Assembly: GCA_947630515.1 (NCBI GenBank)
Contig: CANRHY010000034.1
Span: 1-8,283, forward strand
Source of the DNA: an uncultured Bacilli bacterium
Lineage (GTDB): Bacteria; Bacillota_I; Bacilli_A; RF39; UBA660
Direction of reading: 5' to 3'
Length of the DNA: 8,283 bases
Shown here: positions 1 through 5,666 of the stretch, piece after piece
How the letters are laid out: every line of letters begins with the position of its first letter
Position numbering within the stretch: the stretch's first letter is position 1
Program-made: the position numbers and the translations under genes
The notes under the pieces: model-generated
Told to the model about the DNA's origin: nothing
Seen by the model: the letters and a program-made list of their open reading frames with translations, nothing else
Databases searched by the model: none

Positions 1-141
1 ATTTTTCTAAAATAAAATGATAATAATTAGTTTTTTTATTTTGATGAACACAAGTTATTTTATTTTGATAATCTATACTCAAAAATTTAGAAAATTGTAT
101 TTATTTTTAAATTGGTTTTTAGTATAATAAATGTGATACTT
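1..141. other. AT-rich non-coding leader region upstream of yidD
   Basis: No open frame with a credible start was found on either strand. The stretch is almost entirely A and T. It contains an 11-base direct repeat (TTTATTTTGAT at 35-45 and 59-69) and a consensus TATAAT at 123-128. No convincing terminator hairpin from a gene to the left is visible, so the previous gene probably ends before position 1. Confidence 0.6.
123..137 (+). promoter_or_regulatory. Candidate -10 box and weak ribosome binding site of yidD
   Basis: TATAAT at 123-128 is a perfect -10 hexamer. No good -35 is seen; TTATTT at 101-106, 16 bases upstream, is the nearest candidate. Transcription would start near 135, leaving a leader of only about 7 bases. 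GTGAT at 133-137 can pair with the 3' end of 16S rRNA at the spacing expected for ATG 142. In DNA this AT-rich a TATAAT can occur by chance, so this is inference. Confidence 0.4.
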
Positions 142-363
142 ATGAAAAAAATATTAATTAGTTTAATTGAGTTATATCAAAGAACTCCACTACATAGTCA
201 TATGAATTGTAGGTTCTTACCTACTTGTAGTGAATATACTAAAATAAGTATAGAAAGATATGGCTCGGTTAAAGGAATTTATTTAGGAATTAAAAGAATA
301 TTAAGGTGCCACCCCTTTGGTAAACGCGGAATTGATATGGTACCAATTAAGGAGGAAAAGTGA
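142..363 (+). CDS. yidD: Membrane protein insertion efficiency factor YidD
   Basis: A 73-residue YidD-family protein. YidD is a small, membrane-associated protein that helps the Sec/YidC pathway insert membrane proteins. The family signature is clear: LYQRTP at 11-16, the cysteine block [10 protein letters not shown] at 23-32, YGSVKG at 40-45, and RCHPFG at 55-60 before the C-terminal D-x-VP (here DMVP). ATG 142 is chosen over the in-frame TTG at 112. It begins with MKKILI as relatives do, sits behind a weak GTGAT ribosome site, and the extra ten residues from TTG match nothing in the family. The stop (361-363) shares its last base with the next gene's ATG, which implies translational coupling. 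yidD often sits in the rpmH-rnpA-yidC cluster; here it is separate and paired with a lipoprotein gene. Confidence 0.95.
   Translation: MKKILISLIELYQRTPLHSHMNCRFLPTCSEYTKISIERYGSVKGIYLGIKRILRCHPFGKRGIDMVPIKEEK
351..355 (+). promoter_or_regulatory. Strong SD that decides the lipoprotein start
   Basis: GGAGG lies at 351-355, inside the last codons of yidD. It is 7 bases from ATG 363 but only 4 from the in-frame GTG at 360, so it favours ATG 363. That start gives the TGATG stop/start overlap with yidD. Confidence 0.8.
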
Positions 364-1220
364 TGAAAAAAATTATAATAATTCTTACATGCTTATTATG
401 TTTATGTGGTTGTGATAACATTAATGAGTTTAGTGATACTATAGTATATACTACACTATATCCTATAGAATATGCAACTAGCTATTTATATGGAGAAGAA
501 AGCAGTATTTCTAATATATATCCAAGTGGATCAGACTACTATAACTATACTTTAACTGATAAACAAAAAGATAATTATAGTAAAGGTGACATAATGGTTT
601 ATTCTAGTGCGACTGGAGAAGCTAAACTTGCTGTAGAACTATTAAATAAAAATTCTGAACTAACAATAATAGATGCAACTAGAGGAGTAAGTTATAATAA
701 TAGTGTTGAAGAATTATGGCTAGACCCATCAAACTATTTAATGATTGCAAGAAATATTAAATCTACTTTAATGGAATATGAATCAAGTGTATATGATCAA
801 AATAATATTAGCGCTTTATATGATGAGTTAAAAATAAAAATTAGTGAAATAGACGTAGACCTTACTATGATGGGTAAAAATGCTTCTAGAAATAATATAT
901 TAGTTTCAAATGATGCTTTACTATTTTTATCTAAATATAATATAAATGTAGTTTCACTAGATAGTGATAATGAAGGATTAACTAGAAATTATGCAGATGC
1001 AAGTAGATTAATTCAAAGCGGAGATGTTAAATACATTTATACCCTAAAAGGAGAAAAATTAAATGACGATTTAGAGAACTTCATAAAAGCTAATGAACTA
1101 GAAAAAATAGAAATCGATTCAATGTATACTTTAAGTGATGAACAAAAAAGAAATGGTGAAGATTATTTAAGTATAATGAAATCTAATATAGAAAAATTTA
1201 AAACAGAACTTTTCCGTTAA
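363..1220 (+). CDS. ZnuA/TroA-fold lipoprotein lacking metal-binding histidines
   Basis: A 285-residue protein with a lipoprotein signal: MKK, a hydrophobic stretch at 4-14, and lipobox L14-C-G-C17, with Cys17 the likely lipidated residue. It should be anchored on the outer face of the membrane. The body follows the zinc/manganese ABC-transporter substrate-binding family (ZnuA/AdcA/PsaA): TTLYPIEY at 30-37, NIYPSG at 51-56, GDIMVY at 75-80, LWLDPSN at 118-124, VSNDALLFL at 181-189, and a terminal [15 protein letters not shown]. The usual ligands are missing. The His of PHDxEP is Y60, the His of HxWLDP is E117, and the His of VSHDAF is N183. There is no histidine anywhere in the protein; the last acidic ligand may survive as D252. 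No ATPase or permease gene is adjacent. It may be a structural or sensory paralogue, or bind another ligand, so calling it a zinc transporter component would be unsafe. The gene is coupled to yidD and ends inside a hairpin shared with ruvB. Confidence 0.85.
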   Translation: MKKIIIILTCLLCLCGCDNINEFSDTIVYTTLYPIEYATSYLYGEESSISNIYPSGSDYYNYTLTDKQKDNYSKGDIMVYSSATGEAKLAVELLNKNSELTIIDATRGVSYNNSVEELWLDPSNYLMIARNIKSTLMEYESSVYDQNNISALYDELKIKISEIDVDLTMMGKNASRNNILVSNDALLFLSKYNINVVSLDSDNEGLTRNYADASRLIQSGDVKYIYTLKGEKLNDDLENFIKANELEKIEIDSMYTLSDEQKRNGEDYLSIMKSNIEKFKTELFR

Positions 1221-1230
1221 AGTTCTGTTT
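1201..1230. terminator. Bidirectional terminator shared by lipoprotein gene and ruvB
   Basis: A perfect 12-bp inverted repeat: AAACAGAACTTT at 1201-1212 and AAAGTTCTGTTT at 1219-1230, with a 6-base loop (1213-1218). It is followed by a T-rich run on both strands (TTTCTTTTG on +, TTTTAAATTTTT on -), so it can end transcription both ways. The stem is coding on both strands, and both stop codons (1218-1220 on +, 1217-1219 on -) lie at the loop/stem junction. Confidence 0.85.
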
Positions 1231-2215
1231 CTTTTGATATACCCAAATATTTATAAGTTTTATCTGTAACTTGTCTACCTCTTATTGTCCTTTTTATAAA
1301 TCCTTCTTGTAGTAAAAATGGTTCAATTACATCTTCTATAGTTGTTTGTTCTTCTCCAATAGAAGCCGCGATTGCTTCTATTCCAACAGGCCCTCCATTA
1401 AATCTATTAATTAAACTTTGTAAATATTCTATATCAGTATTATCTAGTCCATACTCGTCTACTTGTAGTCTTGTAAGTGAATCATTTGTAATTTCTTTTG
1501 TTATTGTACCACTTCCCATTACTAATGCAAAATCACTTACTCTTTTAAGTAACCTATTTGCTATTCTTGGTGTCTTTCTACTTCTTTTAGCAATTATTAC
1601 TGCAGCTTCATCATCTATTACTACGTCTAACACATTAGCACTTCTTTTAACTATTTTAGTAAGTTCTTCTGTTGTATAATAATTAAGTTTACAAGTAATT
1701 CCAAATCTATCTCTTAAAGGACTAGATAAATCCCCTGCTCTTGTTGTTGCTCCTACTAAAGTAAATGGTGGTAAATCTATTTTTATACTTCTACTTTGTC
1801 CATCACTACCTATTATTATATCTAATTTAAAGTCCTCCATAGCGCTATAAAGGATTTCTTCAATATATTTAGGTATCCTATGTATTTCATCTATAAATAA
1901 CACGTCATATGGTCCAAGTGTACTTAATATTGCAGCTAAATCTCCACTTTTTTCTATAGTTGGTCCACTTGCAGTTTTAATATTAACTCCTAACTCATTT
2001 GCAATTATATGAGCAAGTGTAGTTTTACCTAACCCAGGAGGGCCATAAAGAAGTACATGGTCTAATGCAGTCTCTCTCATTACTGCTGCTTTTACAAATA
2101 CTTTAATATTTTCTTTAACTTCACTTTGCCCTACATACTCTAAAAATGTTGTAGGTCTTATAGTTTTCTCAAATGAATCACCCTCAGTATATTCACTCTT
2201 TATTATATCACTCAC
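1217..2215 (-). CDS. ruvB: Holliday junction branch migration ATPase RuvB
   Basis: A 332-residue AAA+ motor that, with RuvA, drives branch migration of Holliday junctions during recombination and fork repair. Visible motifs are Walker [10 protein letters not shown] (58-66), Walker B LFIDEIHR (106-113), sensor 1 GATTRAG (155-161), the arginine-finger region PLRDRFG (166-172, R170), and sensor 2 TPRIANRLL with R217. The C-terminal winged helix carries EPFLLQEGF and RTIRGR (298-313). Length and domain order are normal. The start is GTG 2215, seven bases after a full AGGAGG SD (2223-2228), which overlaps the ruvA stop. It is the second gene of a ruvA-ruvB operon. Its last codons (KETEL) are read from the terminator palindrome shared with the convergent lipoprotein gene. 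Confidence 0.99.
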   Translation of the reverse strand: MSDIIKSEYTEGDSFEKTIRPTTFLEYVGQSEVKENIKVFVKAAVMRETALDHVLLYGPPGLGKTTLAHIIANELGVNIKTASGPTIEKSGDLAAILSTLGPYDVLFIDEIHRIPKYIEEILYSAMEDFKLDIIIGSDGQSRSIKIDLPPFTLVGATTRAGDLSSPLRDRFGITCKLNYYTTEELTKIVKRSANVLDVVIDDEAAVIIAKRSRKTPRIANRLLKRVSDFALVMGSGTITKEITNDSLTRLQVDEYGLDNTDIEYLQSLINRFNGGPVGIEAIAASIGEEQTTIEDVIEPFLLQEGFIKRTIRGRQVTDKTYKYLGISKETEL

Positions 2216-2226
2216 TTAAAAACCTC

Positions 2227-2778
2227 CTATCTTATTAATAATTTTAATGCCTCTTTTATTTGTTCTTCTATAGGTAAAGAATAATTTATATCTTTTGCTA
2301 TTCTTTTTATATCAGAGCCTTTATATCCTAAACTAAGTAACGCTTCATTTAACTCATCATTTATAACTCCAGAACTTTCTTTATTTTGAACAAGTTTTCC
2401 TTTTAAATCTAATATTATTTGTCTAGCTAATTTTTCTCCTACTTTAGGAAACTTCTTTAAATATAATATATTCTCTCTATCAATCGCGTCCATTATACCA
2501 TCTAATGTACTAGAAGCAAGTATAGTTATTCCTACTTTAGGACCTAACCCTTTTACATTTAATAATTTTAAAAATAATTCTCTTTCTTCTTTACTTCTAA
2601 ACCCATATAAACTATATTCGTCTTCTCTTATATAATTATATATGTATATTTTAACACTCTCTTCTTCTTTAAATGAAAATGGATTAGGTGTAAATACTTT
2701 ATATCCAATTCCACTAGAAGAAACCACAATATAACTAGGCGCGAGTTCACTAATTTTTCCTTCTATATAATCTATCAT
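2227..2778 (-). CDS. ruvA: Holliday junction-binding protein RuvA
   Basis: A 183-residue protein that forms the tetramer gripping the four-way junction and loading RuvB. The N-terminal OB domain (MIDYIEGKISEL) carries the acidic pin in REDEYSLYGF (R51, E52, D53). Two helix-hairpin-helix segments follow, LNVKGLGPKVG (about 73-83) and KKFPKVGEKLARQ (from about 108). After a short linker comes the C-terminal RuvB-contact domain (about 137-183, with ALLSLGY). It is somewhat shorter than typical RuvA of about 190-205 residues, mainly in the linker. ATG 2778 is preferred to the in-frame GTG at 2790. Family members begin M-I/Y-x-Y-I-x-G, and the GTG lies inside the likely ribosome binding site. The stop TAG overlaps the SD of ruvB, consistent with co-expression. 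Confidence 0.98.
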   Translation of the reverse strand: MIDYIEGKISELAPSYIVVSSSGIGYKVFTPNPFSFKEEESVKIYIYNYIREDEYSLYGFRSKEERELFLKLLNVKGLGPKVGITILASSTLDGIMDAIDRENILYLKKFPKVGEKLARQIILDLKGKLVQNKESSGVINDELNEALLSLGYKGSDIKRIAKDINYSLPIEEQIKEALKLLIR

Positions 2779-2786
2779 ATTTTCTT

Positions 2787-2793
2787 TCACCCT
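2787..2793 (-). promoter_or_regulatory. Ribosome binding site of ruvA
   Basis: Read on the - strand this is AGGGTGA, whose GGTGA pairs with the 16S 3' end, about 8-9 bases before ATG 2778. Because the alternative GTG start (2788-2790) is part of this site, the ATG is the better start. Confidence 0.55.
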
Positions 2794-2799
2794 AAGTAT

Positions 2800-2828
2800 A
2801 TTTTATAATAATTTCTTTTATTAAACAA
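2800..2828 (-). promoter_or_regulatory. Candidate promoter of ruvAB
   Basis: On the - strand TTGTTT (2828-2823) and TAAAAT (2805-2800) are separated by 17 bases. The -10 matches five of six consensus bases and the -35 matches three of six. The predicted start near 2793 gives a leader of about 15 bases to ATG 2778. This is inference from hexamer matches in AT-rich DNA. Confidence 0.4.
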
Positions 2829-2856
2829 GTGTTTTCTTTCCTTTTTACTAAATATT

Positions 2857-2876
2857 TGATATTATTTTATAGGAGG
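2857..2876 (+). promoter_or_regulatory. Extended -10 and SD of the small exported peptide gene
   Basis: TGATATTAT at 2857-2865 has the extended -10 form TGn-TATTAT. No -35 is evident. A full AGGAGG lies at 2871-2876, four bases before ATG 2881. If this -10 is used, transcription would begin at the edge of the SD, with a leader of about 10 bases. The SD is solid; the promoter is tentative. Confidence 0.45.
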
Positions 2877-2880
2877 CAAC

Positions 2881-3060
2881 ATGAAAAATATTAAAAGAAC
2901 ACTAAGTTTAGTCTTATCTTTAAGTTTAGTCATACTTTTATATAATAATTTAATTATAGCTAATATACCAGAAGAAGAACAAATTATGACAAACACTGTA
3001 ACAGAAGACGTAGATACAGACAAAAATAAACTTACTAAGAGAAAAAATAATAGATATTAA
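2881..3060 (+). CDS. Small exported or membrane-anchored peptide, unrecognised
   Basis: A 59-codon gene with an AGGAGG SD, an ATG start and a TAA stop. The product starts MKNIKRT, with three basic residues in the first six. A hydrophobic, Leu/Ser-rich helix spans about residues 8-27. This is either a signal peptide, with a possible cleavage after LIIA at 24-27, or a single membrane anchor. The rest is short and charged in blocks: an acidic part (EEE at 31-33, then TEDVDTD) and a strongly basic tail (KLTKRKNNRY). No known family is recognised. It stands alone between divergent ruvA and convergent dtd, and its last codons form one arm of a perfect terminator hairpin. The strong SD, signal-like N terminus and dedicated terminator argue for a real gene; the small size keeps this short of certain. 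Possible roles, inferred only, are a secreted peptide or a small membrane-protein partner. Confidence 0.65.
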   Translation: MKNIKRTLSLVLSLSLVILLYNNLIIANIPEEEQIMTNTVTEDVDTDKNKLTKRKNNRY

Positions 3061-3077
3061 TAAATCTATTATTTTTT
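3042..3077. terminator. Bidirectional terminator between small peptide gene and dtd
   Basis: A perfect 14-bp inverted repeat: AAAAAATAATAGAT at 3042-3055 and ATCTATTATTTTTT at 3064-3077, with an 8-base loop. The A-run/T-run at the stem base supplies a U tract in both directions. The peptide gene's stop (3058-3060) lies in the loop, and the dtd stop (3069-3071 on -) lies in the stem. Confidence 0.85.
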
Positions 3078-3524
3078 AAATATTTCTTTACTATCTAATA
3101 TTATAGTTACCGGTCCATCATTATAAATTTCTACTTTCATATCACTTCCAAATATCCCAGTTTCTACTTTTATTCCTAAACTTGATAACTTTTGATTCAT
3201 ATAGTCGTATAAATTAGAAGCATCTACTGGGTTTAAAGCATCTTTAAAACTAGGACGTCTTCCACATGTACAATCTGCATATAAAGTAAACTGACTAATA
3301 TTTAAAATCTCTCCACCTACGTCTAATAAACTTAAATTCATTTTCTCTTCACTATCTTCAAATATTCTTAAGTTTATTATTTTATCTATCATTTTATCAA
3401 TTAACTCTTTTGTATCTCCCTCTGTAAAACTAGAAAGTAATACATACCCTTTTTCTATTTCCCCATGAACTTTTCCATCTATTGTTACTTTACTTTTTTT
3501 ACTTCTTTGAATTACTACTTTCAT
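3069..3524 (-). CDS. dtd: D-aminoacyl-tRNA deacylase
   Basis: A 151-residue DTD-family enzyme, a cytosolic proofreader that hydrolyses D-amino acids (classically D-Tyr) from mischarged tRNA. The two active-site signatures are present: SQFTLYA at 77-83 and NDGPVT at 135-140, the latter holding the Gly-cisPro motif. GRRPSF (88-93) and GIFGSDM (123-129) also match the family. Length is normal. The start is ATG 3524, with a GAAAGG ribosome site about 10 bases upstream that lies inside the last codons of rel; the intergenic gap is 7 bases. As in Bacillus, dtd directly follows rel, and here it is the last gene of the operon before the shared terminator. A CTC sequence (C85, C87) sits where relatives often have charged residues; its meaning is unknown. 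Confidence 0.97.
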   Translation of the reverse strand: MKVVIQRSKKSKVTIDGKVHGEIEKGYVLLSSFTEGDTKELIDKMIDKIINLRIFEDSEEKMNLSLLDVGGEILNISQFTLYADCTCGRRPSFKDALNPVDASNLYDYMNQKLSSLGIKVETGIFGSDMKVEIYNDGPVTIILDSKEIFKK

Positions 3525-3531
3525 AACTACC

Positions 3532-5643
3532 CTACCTTTCTATTTTATTCACAAATTTTAAGCCCCTTAAACTAATTATAAATTTATTTAATGCCTCTTT
3601 ATTTTTAACTTTACAAACAAACTCATATACATCACTTGCTTTACTATTCATTGATACTATATTTATATCTTCTTTAGTCGCGGTAGCTATTATATCTATT
3701 AAATGGTCATTAGTTGAATCTAAATAAATAGTTAACTTTGTTAAAAATTTATCTTCATATCTATTATCCCACTCAACGTCTATTAGTCTTTCGCTACTTT
3801 TATCTATATTTTTACAGTTACTTCTATGAATTATTACTCCATTACCTTTAGATATAAACCCAACTATATCATCTCCTAGGATTGGACTGCAACAAGTAGC
3901 TAAATGTGTAAGAATATGTTCTTTTCCCGCTACTATAATTCCACTGTCAGACTTATTTGAAACATTTTTTGTAGTTAATAATTTCTCTAATATCTCTTCT
4001 TTTTTATCAGTATTTTCTTTACATAATTTACTTATTATTATATTTGGAGTATATTTAAGTGAAGTAATTCCTATATATAAATCTTCTAAACTATCTACTT
4101 TTAAAATAGATAAACATTCCTTAATATTTTCTTCACTTAATAATTCTTTCTCATTTAACTTTCTTTTCTTTATCTCTTCTAATAAAATAGCTTCTCCAGT
4201 AGATATAGATTTATCTCTTTCTTTTTTATTAAAATATGATTTTATTCTACTTTTAGCATTCTCTGTTTTTACAAATTTAAGCCAAGATTTACTAGGAGCC
4301 TTACCTTCTTTTGTTTTTAGTTCTACTATATCCCCATCTTGTAAACTATAATCAAGCGGTACCATTTTACCATTTACTAAAGCTCCTTCTACCTTATTTC
4401 CTACTTCTGAATGTATTTTATATGCAAAATCTATTGGAGTTGATAAAGGAGGAAGCTCGATTATATCTCCTTTAGGTGTAAAAATATAAATTTCATCTTT
4501 AGATAAATTAGCACTTATATTCTTAAAGAAATCTTTATTATCTTCTTTATCATTTACTTCAATTAGTGTTCTAAATGTTGCTAGTTTCTCTTCTAGTACA
4601 CTCACTCTTCTTCCATCAGTTTTCTCTTTATAACTCCAGTGAGAAGCAACCCCATGTTCAGCTATCTCATTCATTTCATATGTTCTTATTTGTATTTCAA
4701 AAACATTACCCTCTACTCCAAAAACTGTAGTATGTAAACTTTGATACATATTGTTTTTAGGGTTTGCAATATAATCTTTAAATCTCTTTGGAATTGGTCT
4801 ATATTTTGAATGAATTAAACCTACTACAAGATAACATTCTTCCTTTTTATTAAGCAAAATACGTAGTCCTAATAAATCATATATTTGATTCCACTTTTTA
4901 CCTACTTTTAATTTATTATATATTCCTCTTACACTTTTTACCCTATAAGTAATTTCAAATTTTATATTATGAGAATTTAATAATTCGGTTATTTCGTCCT
5001 TCATTTTTAACAAGTAACCTTCAAGTGTATCCCTGTCTTCATTTATCTTTTTTAAAATCTCATTATAACCTTTAGGATCTGTAATCTTTAAACACAAATC
5101 CTCTAATTCACTTTTCATACTTTTTATACCAAGCCTATGCGCAATTGGAATATAAACTTTTTCAGTTTCATCTACTACGTCCATTATATGTGCTTTATCA
5201 TGAACTTCTATTGTTTTTAAATTATCTAATCTATCTGCAAGTTTTATAAAAAGACTTATAGGATTTTCTGATAAACCTACTACTATTCTTCTATATTTAT
5301 CCTTATCCCCATTTTTCAAAGTTCTTTTTAAATGGCTTAGTTTACTTACTTCATTTAGTATTACCGCGCTTTCTTCTCCAAAACGTGTTTCTATTTCTTC
5401 ATAAGTCATTTTATTTAAAGTTACAGCTTCATGTATTAAAGCACAACCTATAGTTATATAGTCCATCTTTAGTTTTGATAAAGTATAAGCAACACGTATA
5501 CTATGTATTATATACTCTTCATGAGTAAGCCTTTTCATGCCATCATATATATCTAATGCAGTTTCATAATATTTATTTACTTCATCTATTTCTGCACTAC
5601 TCATATATGTTTTTATGGAACTAACTAAGTCGTCATAAGTCAT
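3532..5643 (-). CDS. rel: Long RSH (p)ppGpp synthetase with degenerate hydrolase domain
   Basis: A 703-residue Rel/SpoT homologue that makes the alarmone (p)ppGpp from ATP and GDP/GTP in response to stalled ribosomes. Domains in order: HD hydrolase (about 20-190), synthetase (about 210-340), TGS (about 383-445), helical region, zinc-finger/CC domain (T583-CC, H606, C610) and ACT (about 622-700). The synthetase looks intact: R234-x-K236, D256 in IYDLLGLR, RFKD 287-290 (the motif of bifunctional Rel rather than the EFDD of RelA), YQSLHT 300-305 and E316. One deviation is NMYQSLHT for the usual NGYQSLHT. In the hydrolase domain R38, H47, H71, D137 and N141 are kept, but the canonical HDxxED reads HEAVTL: the Asp is Glu (E72), and the Glu-Asp pair is T75-L76. 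Hydrolysis is therefore probably lost or weak. ATG 5643 follows an AGAGGG site 11 bases upstream. The gap to secDF is 23 bases and to dtd is 7, so all three are likely one transcript. Confidence 0.97.
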   Translation of the reverse strand: MTYDDLVSSIKTYMSSAEIDEVNKYYETALDIYDGMKRLTHEEYIIHSIRVAYTLSKLKMDYITIGCALIHEAVTLNKMTYEEIETRFGEESAVILNEVSKLSHLKRTLKNGDKDKYRRIVVGLSENPISLFIKLADRLDNLKTIEVHDKAHIMDVVDETEKVYIPIAHRLGIKSMKSELEDLCLKITDPKGYNEILKKINEDRDTLEGYLLKMKDEITELLNSHNIKFEITYRVKSVRGIYNKLKVGKKWNQIYDLLGLRILLNKKEECYLVVGLIHSKYRPIPKRFKDYIANPKNNMYQSLHTTVFGVEGNVFEIQIRTYEMNEIAEHGVASHWSYKEKTDGRRVSVLEEKLATFRTLIEVNDKEDNKDFFKNISANLSKDEIYIFTPKGDIIELPPLSTPIDFAYKIHSEVGNKVEGALVNGKMVPLDYSLQDGDIVELKTKEGKAPSKSWLKFVKTENAKSRIKSYFNKKERDKSISTGEAILLEEIKKRKLNEKELLSEENIKECLSILKVDSLEDLYIGITSLKYTPNIIISKLCKENTDKKEEILEKLLTTKNVSNKSDSGIIVAGKEHILTHLATCCSPILGDDIVGFISKGNGVIIHRSNCKNIDKSSERLIDVEWDNRYEDKFLTKLTIYLDSTNDHLIDIIATATKEDINIVSMNSKASDVYEFVCKVKNKEALNKFIISLRGLKFVNKIER

Positions 5644-5666
5644 TTATTTTAATTCCCTCTTTCTTT

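Noticed and set aside
18..32. Fur/Zur-like box (TGATAAT-A-ATTAGTT)
   Set aside because: Only the left half matches the 7-1-7 pattern, it sits about 90 bases from the candidate promoter, and such words are expected in DNA this AT-rich.
112..141. TTG start giving YidD ten extra N-terminal residues
   Set aside because: The extension has no family match and no SD, whereas ATG 142 gives the usual YidD N terminus.
2779..2790. GTG start giving RuvA four extra residues
   Set aside because: The GTG is part of the likely ribosome site, and the family N terminus begins at ATG 2778.
2779..2880. Possible riboswitch or structured leader between ruvA and the peptide gene
   Set aside because: Only 102 bases separate the divergent genes; no conserved riboswitch core or stable helix was seen.
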